Shown piece by piece: positions 1-5,305 of a DNA stretch of 7,317 nucleotides. This stretch comes from CAZTME01 sp964614795. GTDB taxonomy: Bacteria > Patescibacteriota > Microgenomatia > UBA1400 > PJMF01. Made by a program: the position numbers and the translations under genes. The number at the start of each line of letters is the position of its first letter. The stretch's first letter is position 1. The stretch lies in NCBI GenBank assembly GCA_964614795.1, contig CAZTME010000059.1, positions 1 to 7,317 of the forward strand. The letters are read 5' to 3'. The notes beneath the pieces are model-generated. The model was not told where the DNA came from. It ran no database searches and saw only the letters and a list, made by a program, of their open reading frames with translations.

Positions 1-953
1 CAAAACACAAATTCCTTTGTTTGGCGAATGGCGGATTTTAACGTAATATGTTTTGACCAAGATTTGTCATGCCCCACCAGGAGCAAGCTCACTTGCCTAC
101 CCATAAGATCCATACTGCGCACTTTATGCATCACTTCGCTCGACAAATTGTATAGCACTTGGCGCACCCGCTCGTCATTACCCGTAAGAGCAAAGAGTGT
201 AATTGTCCTGCCCACTCCCTTCATTTGCGTTAGCGGGTGCGCCAACCTGGCCAACTGAGCCGTTTCTTCACCCTGGCCAATCTTACGCAACTCACCGCTC
301 CAAAACGGACCAAAATGTCGAGCCAAATCTTCGTCTGTGACGAAATTTATCTGATATGGGTGAGTTATACCCAAGACAGCTAATCTGCGCTCCAGTCGCA
401 ATCCCACTCCACAGACATCACCAAATTCTACTTTTGCCAATAAAGCCGACTTAGTCTCTTCCGTCACTTGACTGACACTGCCTTTGGGCGATGTTTCTCC
501 GCTCATTTTGGCTAGCAACCTGGTTGGACCAATCCCCACGTTACACGTCACCCATTCGCCCAGTGCTTGACGGATTTTTTGCTGAATCTCTTGGCCAAAT
601 GCAATTGGATTTGGATAGAGTGTTTGCAACTCATCATACGGAACAAATGCTTCATCTAAAGAAAAAATTTCAATAGAGGGAGTCAGGCTCTCAAAAACTG
701 CTTTCAGTGTGTTGGTGGCGGAAGCGTACAAACTAAAATCGGCTGGCAGTAAGAGCATGTCTGGACACCTAGCCAAAGCCTCTGCGCTACTACAACCCGT
801 TCTCACTCCCTTCAACTTGGCTTCTTTGGAAGAAGCAATAATGCAGGCTCTACCAGCATTCTTTACCACACCGATTGGCCTACCGCGCAAAACTGGAGTT
901 TCTTGCTGAAGTAAGGTAGCAAAATATGCATTGATATCTATATGTAAGAACAT
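1..953 (-). CDS. Y-family DNA polymerase (DinB/UmuC-type), 3' end missing at window edge
   Basis: Error-prone translesion DNA polymerase; 317 codons are visible, reading without a stop from an ATG at 953 off the left edge. The palm starts with HIDINAYFA, giving metal-binding Asp6 and probable steric-gate Phe11. The second catalytic motif FSLDEAF gives Asp100 and Glu101. VGIGPTRLLAKM (139-150) and a helix-hairpin-helix-like CGVGLRLERRLAVLGI (181-196) mark the palm and thumb. The little-finger domain begins near MKGVGRTITL (244-253) and is cut off. In the fingers, the Tyr and Arg that contact the nucleotide triphosphate in E. coli DinB (Tyr46, Arg49) align with Lys43 and Lys46 (SSKEAKLKG), a visible deviation. 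No good Shine-Dalgarno precedes the ATG. The gene lies 14 nt downstream of the small gene at 968-1228 and is probably co-transcribed. GC content is near 50% in sampled lines, well above its neighbours. Whether it is Pol IV or a UmuC/ImuB-like branch cannot be settled from this part. Confidence 0.93.
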   Translation of the reverse strand, partial: MFLHIDINAYFATLLQQETPVLRGRPIGVVKNAGRACIIASSKEAKLKGVRTGCSSAEALARCPDMLLLPADFSLYASATNTLKAVFESLTPSIEIFSLDEAFVPYDELQTLYPNPIAFGQEIQQKIRQALGEWVTCNVGIGPTRLLAKMSGETSPKGSVSQVTEETKSALLAKVEFGDVCGVGLRLERRLAVLGITHPYQINFVTDEDLARHFGPFWSGELRKIGQGEETAQLARLAHPLTQMKGVGRTITLFALTGNDERVRQVLYNLSSEVMHKVRSMDLMGRQVSLLLVGHDKSWSKHITLKSAIRQTKEFVF

Positions 954-967
954 AAAAAAATTAAGGA

Positions 968-1228
968 TTAATCAACCCAAATTTCTTCAAGTTGCCAATA
1001 TTCTTGCAATCGATCAAAAAGCAAACGATAGGCATTCAAACCACTGGTGACACTGTATCTTCTTTTTTTTGTTGCTCCATCTTTAAAATCAACGACAAAA
1101 GTAATATTATCCACTTCAAAAATACGATTACGCCAAGAAAATCTTTTAGGAAAAAATTTTGCTCCTCTATACACTCCGGCTACTGCAATACGTTCTTCAA
1201 TTTTTTCGTACATATATTTCCAGAGCAT
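968..1228 (-). CDS. Small DUF6504-like protein upstream of the Y-family polymerase
   Basis: Encodes 86 residues, basic and aromatic, with no signal peptide or membrane segment, so probably cytoplasmic. The pattern FSWRNRIFEV followed by a beta-rich segment, RRYSV, then YRLLFDRLQEYWQLEEIWVD resembles DUF6504. That is a small domain of unknown function found next to Y-family polymerases in actinobacteria. The match is by eye and from memory of the family, so the assignment is tentative. It ends 14 nt before the polymerase ATG on the same strand, which points to co-transcription and a possible accessory role in translesion synthesis. The ATG at 1228 gives the longest form. A second in-frame ATG at 1213 (MYEKIEER) is equally possible, because neither has a convincing Shine-Dalgarno. 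The overlapping plus-strand frames have no recognisable motifs. Confidence 0.72.
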   Translation of the reverse strand: MLWKYMYEKIEERIAVAGVYRGAKFFPKRFSWRNRIFEVDNITFVVDFKDGATKKRRYSVTSGLNAYRLLFDRLQEYWQLEEIWVD

Positions 1229-1261
1229 AACTAAAAAAACCCGAAACTAACAAGAGATCAA

Positions 1262-1270
1262 AATATAGCA
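1262..1270 (-). promoter_or_regulatory. Possible extended -10 promoter for the DUF6504-like/polymerase genes
   Basis: On the minus strand the sequence reads TGC TATATT, an extended -10 (TGn plus five of six consensus bases), about 34 nt upstream of the ATG at 1228. No -35 match lies 17 bp upstream. It sits back to back with a similar plus-strand element at 1280-1288. AT-rich DNA produces such matches by chance, so confidence is low. Confidence 0.3.
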
Positions 1271-1279
1271 ATAAATTTT

Positions 1280-1288
1280 TGTTATGAT
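1280..1288 (+). promoter_or_regulatory. Possible extended -10 promoter for the anchored protein gene at 1306
   Basis: Reads TGT TATGAT, an extended -10 with five of six consensus bases, ending 17 nt before the ATG at 1306. The predicted start of transcription near 1295 would leave a leader of only about 11 nt. This fits the absence of a Shine-Dalgarno before that ATG. No clear -35 box was seen. Confidence 0.35.
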
Positions 1289-1305
1289 GTGATACGTCAA
1301 AAACT

Positions 1306-1938
1306 ATGTCAAATGAGTTGAATCAACAACCGACATCTTCTTTGCCAATTTGGAAATTGGATTGCAGTGATAATAAAATTTGCAGTACTCAAATACCGAA
1401 AGAGGCAATTTTTTCTGTCACAAATGCAGTGCCGGGTCAATCATGGGAAAATGCCATTCAATTTCACAATCAGTTGGAAACCGGTTTTTGTAATATTTTT
1501 ATCAAACCCGTTTTTATTCCTAAGAATACAAACTCCATTTTGCCTGAATATTTAGAAGTGATGATTACCGATCAAAACAATCAAGAGGTTTTTTTAGGTA
1601 ATCTCAATCTTTTAGCTCAAAAATCCGCTCATCTGGGTACGGTGGTGGCCGGAGAAAATAAAAATTATCAAATTAAAATCACTTTTGCCGATCGCACCCC
1701 CAATCATGCACAGTCGGAAAAATTAGCGTTTAAAATTCAAGCGCAAATGTCTTGCCAAGATGCTTGGAGTTATGGCAAAACGCAACTTCGACAACAAGAG
1801 CAGAATCAAGCCGGCAAAGTGTTGGGAGTAAATTCGGGATTTAATGAGTATCAAATTCAACCTATTTTATTACTAGGAATTTTAGGTACGCTACTTTACT
1901 TAGCAGCCAAAAAATGGGCAAGGAGGAAGAAGTTGTAA
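1306..1938 (+). CDS. Predicted beta-rich protein with C-terminal membrane anchor (TasA-locus neighbour)
   Basis: Encodes 210 residues; not assigned to a named family with confidence. Residues about 35-150 have the rhythm of a TasA/camelysin-like beta-sandwich: an N-x-x-PGQ turn (40-45), alternating hydrophobic strands, LGTVVAGENKNYQIKI (110-125), then a closing strand. Four cysteines (20, 26, 62, 150) could form disulfides, which would suit an extracytoplasmic place. Residues about 184-201 form one hydrophobic helix followed by the basic tail KKWARRKKL. The KVLGVNSGF stretch before it recalls the linker ahead of C-terminal anchors in CPR surface proteins, but no LPXTG is present. Oddity: the N-terminus (MSNELNQQPTSS) is not a signal peptide, and an in-frame stop at 1285-1287 excludes an upstream extension. 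The gene ends at its own terminator, so it is separate from the TasA/Sip operon downstream. Function unknown; a surface anchor or assembly role is a guess from position. Confidence 0.8.
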   Translation: MSNELNQQPTSSLPIWKLDCSDNKICSTQIPKEAIFSVTNAVPGQSWENAIQFHNQLETGFCNIFIKPVFIPKNTNSILPEYLEVMITDQNNQEVFLGNLNLLAQKSAHLGTVVAGENKNYQIKITFADRTPNHAQSEKLAFKIQAQMSCQDAWSYGKTQLRQQEQNQAGKVLGVNSGFNEYQIQPILLLGILGTLLYLAAKKWARRKKL

Positions 1939-1943
1939 CTTTT

Positions 1944-1973
1944 AGAACATCATTGTTCTTTTATTTATTTTTT
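1944..1973 (+). terminator. Rho-independent terminator after the anchored protein gene
   Basis: A perfect 6-bp stem AGAACA / TGTTCT closes a TCAT tetraloop and is followed by a T-rich tail (TTTATTTATTTTTT). It begins 5 nt after the stop codon. The stem is short but its position and tail are typical. Confidence 0.65.
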
Positions 1974-2006
1974 ACGCATCTTTCAAGCTATATAGAAAAT
2001 TAATAG

Positions 2007-2036
2007 TTGACAGACACTTACATATCTGTGTACGCT
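2007..2036 (+). promoter_or_regulatory. Distal candidate promoter with perfect -35 box
   Basis: A perfect TTGACA lies at 2007-2012. The best -10 with an 18-bp spacer is TACGCT (2031-2036), only three of six bases. If active, the transcript would have a leader of about 180 nt that includes the inverted repeat at 2113-2143. Confidence 0.3.
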
Positions 2037-2112
2037 GGAGCTAGTATATTACATAATTTTATATATCTACTAATTAAATGATCGAAAGATACTTAATTAA
2101 GCCAGATATACG

Positions 2113-2143
2113 TATTAAATGTATTTCGGACACACATTTAATA
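2113..2143. repeat. Perfect 10-bp inverted repeat in the operon leader
   Basis: Arms TATTAAATGT (2113-2122) and ACATTTAATA (2134-2143) are exact reverse complements around an 11-nt loop. It could be a dimeric repressor operator just upstream of the proximal promoter, or an RNA hairpin if transcription starts at the distal one. No T-tract follows, so it is not a terminator. Confidence 0.6.
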
Positions 2144-2151
2144 TTTATCTC

Positions 2152-2180
2152 TTGTGCAGTAATTATGTATTAATTATCAT
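2152..2180 (+). promoter_or_regulatory. Proximal candidate sigma-70 promoter of the TasA/Sip operon
   Basis: TTGTGC (2152-2157), a 17-bp spacer, and TATCAT (2175-2180, five of six consensus bases). Transcription would start near 2187 and give a leader of about 40 nt. A second possible -10, TATAAG, lies at 2193-2198 without a good -35. Confidence 0.45.
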
Positions 2181-2215
2181 AAATGAAAAATATATAAGAT
2201 TATTTAAGAAAAAAT

Positions 2216-2221
2216 GAGGAG
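2216..2221 (+). promoter_or_regulatory. Strong ribosome binding site of TasA/CalY-like gene 1
   Basis: GAGGAG ends 5 nt before the ATG at 2227. It is the best Shine-Dalgarno in the locus, which suggests this structural protein is made in the largest amount. It overlaps a small palindrome, GAGATCTC (2219-2226), that could modestly mask it. Confidence 0.75.
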
Positions 2222-2226
2222 ATCTC

Positions 2227-2850
2227 ATGAACAAAAAAGTTTTACTTGGCATCGTAGCCTTGGGAGGTGCACTAACCATTGGTGGTATAACTCTTACCGC
2301 CGCTCTGTTTACCGATACGGAAACCAGTGCCACTAATACATTCACTGCCGGCACTTTGAACCTAACCGTTGGTGGTGCAGATGGAACGGCTTTTGAAAGT
2401 TTTAGCCTTGACAACTTGGGAGTCGATGGCCAAGTCACCGGTGGAAAAACTTGGACGATTGTTAACACCGGTAGCGTTCCCGGTGAATTAACATTCGCTA
2501 TGAATGAGCTAACCAATTTTGATAATGGTTGTAATGAACCAGAGGCGCTTGTAGATACAACTTGTGGTAATCCCGGACCGGGCGAAGGAGAGTTGGGCGA
2601 TAATATGGTTGTACAAGTGTTACTTGATGGTGAAGAAGTTGTGTCAACTAACTTAGCTACAGCCAATCAAGGTCAGTACGCCTCACAATGGGAAACCAAT
2701 GCCGGCACTGTTACCATTCCAGCCGGTGAAAGCGTGACTGTAACTATGAATTGGGCTACAGATCCAGCAAATTACACTAATGTTATTCAAAGCGATAGTC
2801 TGACTTTTGGTTTGCAATTTGACATGGTGCAGGTTGTACCAACCGAGTAG
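2227..2850 (+). CDS. TasA/CalY (camelysin)-like secreted protein 1
   Basis: Encodes 207 residues. It starts with a SipW-dependent signal peptide: MNKK, a hydrophobic core (residues 5-26), then LFTDTET leading to the family hallmark NTFTAGTLNL (37-46). Cleavage is expected near residues 26-27, by analogy with TasA, where the mature protein begins at FNDI. The rest is a predicted beta-sandwich with the conserved turn NTGSVPGELTF (80-90). An acidic loop, NGCNEPE (100-106) to CGNPGPGEGEL (113-123), carries Cys102 and Cys113, a likely disulfide. In Bacillus, TasA and CalY are processed by SipW and form biofilm fibres. Here the peptidase gene follows directly. There is no C-terminal anchor, so the mature protein should be released or polymerised outside. 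It is homologous by eye to the protein at 4078-4716. A strong Shine-Dalgarno supports the ATG. Confidence 0.9.
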   Translation: MNKKVLLGIVALGGALTIGGITLTAALFTDTETSATNTFTAGTLNLTVGGADGTAFESFSLDNLGVDGQVTGGKTWTIVNTGSVPGELTFAMNELTNFDNGCNEPEALVDTTCGNPGPGEGELGDNMVVQVLLDGEEVVSTNLATANQGQYASQWETNAGTVTIPAGESVTVTMNWATDPANYTNVIQSDSLTFGLQFDMVQVVPTE

Positions 2851-2892
2851 TACTTAATTAATTAATGGACAGATTAAGACTCAGCAATTTAG

Positions 2893-2928
2893 TTGGCGCT
2901 GTCGCCCCGCACGGGGCGACAGCGCCAA
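2893..2928. repeat. Perfect 17-bp GC-rich inverted repeat between gene 1 and signal peptidase 1
   Basis: Arms TTGGCGCTGTCGCCCCG (2893-2909) and CGGGGCGACAGCGCCAA (2912-2928) are exact reverse complements with only CA between them. The RNA would form a 16-bp stem with a GCAC loop. It stands out from the AT-rich flanks. No T-tract follows on either strand, so it is not a standard terminator. It could protect the 3' end of the upstream message and reduce read-through into the peptidase gene, or be one copy of a dispersed palindromic element. Confidence 0.9.
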
Positions 2929-2949
2929 AGCTGGTTAAAAACAACATAC

Positions 2950-3483
2950 ATGAAAGTCATTAAAATCACTCAATCAATTTCAGAAGCCATCTTTTGGCTA
3001 GTTCTTTCCGGCTTCATTTCTTTATTGCTTCTTCAATATTTAAGCAACTCCTCCTACTTTCCCTCAATTCTCAACTTCAAAACCTTCGTCGTTAGATCCG
3101 GCTCCATGGAGCCAACCATCATGACGGGAGATATGATATTTGTCAGACCAAGTCGCAACTACTCGGTGGATTCAGTGATTAGTTTTTTTGATCCGGCAGG
3201 CACGCTCATCACTCATCGAATTATTGACAGCAAGCTTAATGAAAACAATGAAATTGTATTCACTACGCAAGGAGATAACAATCAATCCCCGGACGTGCAC
3301 CCGGTACAAATAGGAGCGATTGTGGGCAAATGGTGGTTTAGCATTCCATTTATTGGCTACGCTTTAGTTTATGCTCATACACCACTAGGAGTCAGTATTA
3401 TCACCAGCATTATTGTGGGTTTAATCATTTGTGATTTCCTTTGGGATTATATGAATAAACACTGGGTGAAAAAGAACGAATGA
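2950..3483 (+). CDS. Signal peptidase I, SipW/archaeal (Ser-His) type, copy 1
   Basis: Encodes 177 residues. It removes signal peptides at the outer face of the membrane; its probable substrates are the TasA-like proteins encoded on either side. An N-terminal membrane helix (about 14-31) leads to the catalytic serine motif SGSMEPTIMTGD (Ser52). The second box is THRII with His89 where bacterial LepB enzymes have lysine, which marks the SipW/ER-archaeal subgroup. The third box is QGDNN...D (Asp109, Asp115), followed by IPFIGY and a second membrane helix (about 145-164). The ATG at 2950 is chosen over an in-frame TTG at 2893, because the latter would translate the GC-rich hairpin into MALSPRTGRQRQS, which is not peptidase-like. 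No clear Shine-Dalgarno precedes the ATG, so low expression relative to gene 1 is likely. The TGA stop shows TGA is not recoded. Confidence 0.92.
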   Translation: MKVIKITQSISEAIFWLVLSGFISLLLLQYLSNSSYFPSILNFKTFVVRSGSMEPTIMTGDMIFVRPSRNYSVDSVISFFDPAGTLITHRIIDSKLNENNEIVFTTQGDNNQSPDVHPVQIGAIVGKWWFSIPFIGYALVYAHTPLGVSIITSIIVGLIICDFLWDYMNKHWVKKNE

Positions 3484-3490
3484 AAAAACA

Positions 3491-4069
3491 GTGCCAAAAA
3501 ACCTACTTATACTGCTATTGAAAGGAATGATCGTAGTGGCATTTTTAATGCAGTTAGCTCAACCCACCGCCGCAGATTTACTGGATAAGAAAACTATTAA
3601 TCAAAATCTATTTCAAGCTGTTACTATTGAAGTAAAAAATCTTGATTCGGCAACTAATGTTCTTAAAAGCGGTCTTTTTAATATTCAAGGCATGCTTCCC
3701 AATGGTTTGGCCGTTTCCAGCCTGAGAATAAAAAACACAGGAAGTCACCCAATTAATGTGGCTATTACTTCAACTTCAAATACATCGGAAATTTGCCAAC
3801 ACCTCAATTCTTCTTTACTTAAAGATTGGAAAAGAATTATTGCTTCTCAACCTCTTTTGTCTTTAGAACATCAACTGGAACTTCAACCAAATGCTACTGA
3901 AGATCTGGTAATCAGTATCGAATCTGCCGAATTACCCAGTAATATTCAAAATCAAATGTGCAATTTTGAGTTGGTAATTGAAGCTCGATCCAAACTTACT
4001 TCCGCAGTACAATTTCATGATACTAAAAGATTACAAAATCAAGTTTATTTTGGTACTTGGAACAATTAA
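3491..4069 (+). CDS. Divergent TasA-like secreted protein
   Basis: Encodes 192 residues from a GTG start 7 nt after the peptidase stop. An in-frame stop at 3467-3469 limits the start, and no ATG lies between. The N-terminus is a signal peptide: hydrophobic residues 5-22 and a probable cleavage at PTAA before Asp29. The mature start, DLLDKKTINQNLFQ, is a degenerate version of the TasA/CalY leader (F-x-D...N-x-F-x-A-G-T). A central GMLPNGLAVSSLRIKNTG (67-84) matches the PGD-plus-N-x-G turn of TasA-like beta-sandwiches. Cys102 and Cys157 could pair. It lacks the NGC-N-EPE acidic loop shared by its two relatives and has no membrane anchor. The acronym-level assignment is tentative. By position it could be a minor fibre subunit or an assembly partner, as TapA is in Bacillus, but nothing in the sequence proves this. 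Confidence 0.78.
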   Translation: MPKNLLILLLKGMIVVAFLMQLAQPTAADLLDKKTINQNLFQAVTIEVKNLDSATNVLKSGLFNIQGMLPNGLAVSSLRIKNTGSHPINVAITSTSNTSEICQHLNSSLLKDWKRIIASQPLLSLEHQLELQPNATEDLVISIESAELPSNIQNQMCNFELVIEARSKLTSAVQFHDTKRLQNQVYFGTWNN

Positions 4070-4077
4070 AGGAATAT

Positions 4078-4716
4078 ATGAATAAAACGACACGAATGAT
4101 TTTGGGTTTATTGACCTTATTAGTGGTGATCACTTTAATTAGTTTAACTGTTTCTCAAGGATTATTTACCGATACAGAAAGATCATCCGTTAGTCAATTT
4201 GCCGTTGGGACTTTGGAAATGGACGTAAGTGGTGAATCATCATCGGTGGCCGAACCCATTACGATTACCAATTTGGGAGCAAGTGAGAATGAATCCGGTT
4301 CAAAAACATGGTATGTGCTCAATAAAGGTAGTCTGCCTGGTATTTTTTCAAGCAATATTGATCAAGTTATTTCTTACGAAAATGGATGCAATGATCCAGA
4401 GACAGTGGTTGATGCAAGCTGCGGTAATCCTGGTGCGGGTGAAGGAGAGTTGGCTTCAACGGTGAATTTTTCTGTTTATCTAAACAACTCCACCGATCCT
4501 ATTATTAATTGCAACTTAACTCAAGAATGTTTGGCCACTTTTCAACAACAATGGCAAGATGCAGTTGGTAGTCTTGAACTGAAACCTCAAGAAAGAATTC
4601 CTTTTACTTTTGCCTGGAATATCACTCCTCCAAGTGAGGCGAATGTTTTGCAATCAGACAGCATTACTTTTGATATTGTTTTTTCTCTTCGTCAATCAAT
4701 TGCCGGCAGTAATTAA
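4078..4716 (+). CDS. TasA/CalY (camelysin)-like secreted protein 2
   Basis: Encodes 212 residues. The ATG at 4078 is chosen over an in-frame TTG at 4057 because AAAGGA ends 4 nt before it and translation then starts with a proper signal peptide (MNKTTR, core 7-29). The leader LFTDTERSSVSQFAVGTLEM (29-48) is the SipW-type signature. The body parallels protein 1: KTWYVLNKGSLPG (76-88), the acidic loop NGCNDPE (102-108) to CGNPGAGEGEL (115-125), and a closing VLQSDSITFDIVF. Cys104 and Cys115 match the pair in protein 1. A second pair, Cys145 and Cys151, has no counterpart there and may add a disulfide. Spacing of 8 nt to the gene before and 16 nt to the peptidase after shows one operon. It is probably a fibre or surface subunit matured by either peptidase. 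Confidence 0.88.
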   Translation: MNKTTRMILGLLTLLVVITLISLTVSQGLFTDTERSSVSQFAVGTLEMDVSGESSSVAEPITITNLGASENESGSKTWYVLNKGSLPGIFSSNIDQVISYENGCNDPETVVDASCGNPGAGEGELASTVNFSVYLNNSTDPIINCNLTQECLATFQQQWQDAVGSLELKPQERIPFTFAWNITPPSEANVLQSDSITFDIVFSLRQSIAGSN

Positions 4717-4732
4717 CTCGCTTTTGAAAAAT

Positions 4733-5251
4733 ATGCCTAAGAAAAAGCATGCAAAGCCGATTTTTCCGTCTTTTTTGACATTATGCTTGATTATTCTTGC
4801 AATTTTTTTTCTTTTACCGATTAAAAATGAAATCGTTAATCAAGTTGATAACGTATTACCAATTAATTTTTTTATTGTGCAATCCGGCTCTATGGAACCT
4901 GCTATTATGACGGGAGATTTGATTGTTGTTGCTCAAAATCAAAATTATCAAGCTCCTTCAACCATTACTTTTTTTGATGACAAAAACCGAGTGGTAACGC
5001 ATAGAATTGTTTCAACCAATCAAGAGGGCAATTCTTTTAAATACCTAACCAAGGGTGACGCCAATCAAGATCAAGATATTGTTGAAGTTGCCCATGATCG
5101 AGTGATTGGTGCGGTCGTAATGAGCTTGCCCAAGTTAGGTTTTCTTGCTCAATTTGCCCAATCAACAAAGGGATTATTAATTTTGATTGCCGTTCCTTCA
5201 GTTTTACTAGGTATTTATGAATTTAAAAATATTTTTTTAAAAAGAAATTAA
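4733..5251 (+). CDS. Signal peptidase I, SipW/archaeal (Ser-His) type, copy 2
   Basis: Encodes 172 residues. The ATG at 4733 is chosen because an upstream extension would overlap protein 2; an in-frame TTG at 4724 is also possible, and neither has a clear Shine-Dalgarno. A basic N-terminus (MPKKKHAK) precedes a membrane helix (about 12-29). Catalytic Ser53 lies in QSGSMEPAIMTGD, His90 in VTHRIV, and Asp109/Asp115 in KGDANQDQD. A second membrane helix spans about 147-162, with a basic end (LKRN). The length and box spacing match copy 1 closely, but outside the boxes the two sequences are quite different. This suggests an old duplication and perhaps different substrate preference. It is the last gene before the terminator at 5464-5491. 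Confidence 0.92.
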   Translation: MPKKKHAKPIFPSFLTLCLIILAIFFLLPIKNEIVNQVDNVLPINFFIVQSGSMEPAIMTGDLIVVAQNQNYQAPSTITFFDDKNRVVTHRIVSTNQEGNSFKYLTKGDANQDQDIVEVAHDRVIGAVVMSLPKLGFLAQFAQSTKGLLILIAVPSVLLGIYEFKNIFLKRN

Positions 5252-5305
5252 ATTTTCCAATCATCATACTTAAATTCATTTTTATCTCACCAAAAGTCTA
5301 AAAAA

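Larger units (their letters stand above)
1974..2226 (+). other. AT-rich noncoding leader upstream of the TasA/CalY-like operon
   Basis: About 250 bases with no convincing open frame. It holds two candidate promoters, a 10-bp inverted repeat at 2113-2143, near-repeats of TACTTAATTAA (2068-2077 imperfect, 2090-2100 exact, repeated at 2851-2861), and a strong ribosome binding site. The length and structure suggest it carries the control of the operon. Confidence 0.6.

Noticed and set aside
28..909. Several plus-strand open frames of 60-76 codons
   Set aside because: They lie opposite the clearly recognisable Y-family polymerase and have no motifs of their own.
992..1250. Plus-strand open frames opposite the DUF6504-like gene
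   Set aside because: No ribosome sites or family features; the minus-strand frame has conserved-looking patterns and fits the operon with the polymerase.
1306..1938. Sortase (LPXTG) substrate
   Set aside because: A C-terminal helix and basic tail are present, but no LPXTG-like motif precedes them.
1944..1959. LexA-like box (GAAC...GTTC)
   Set aside because: The spacer is 6 nt instead of the 4 nt of the Bacillus-type box, and the site is a terminator stem behind a gene, not at a promoter.
2113..2143. Rho-independent terminator or attenuator
   Set aside because: The stem is AT-rich and no T-tract follows it on the plus strand.
2163..2666. 167-codon minus-strand open frame opposite TasA-like gene 1
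   Set aside because: Its Ser/Pro/Val-rich product is the mirror of the real gene's Gly/Thr/Asn codons, and the plus-strand gene has a clear signal peptide and Shine-Dalgarno.
2893..2949. N-terminal extension of signal peptidase 1 from a TTG
   Set aside because: It would translate the perfect hairpin into a polar stretch; the ATG at 2950 gives a normal peptidase start.
4610..4732. N-terminal extension of signal peptidase 2 overlapping TasA-like gene 2
   Set aside because: The extension is a shadow of the upstream gene; the peptidase membrane helix begins after the ATG at 4733.
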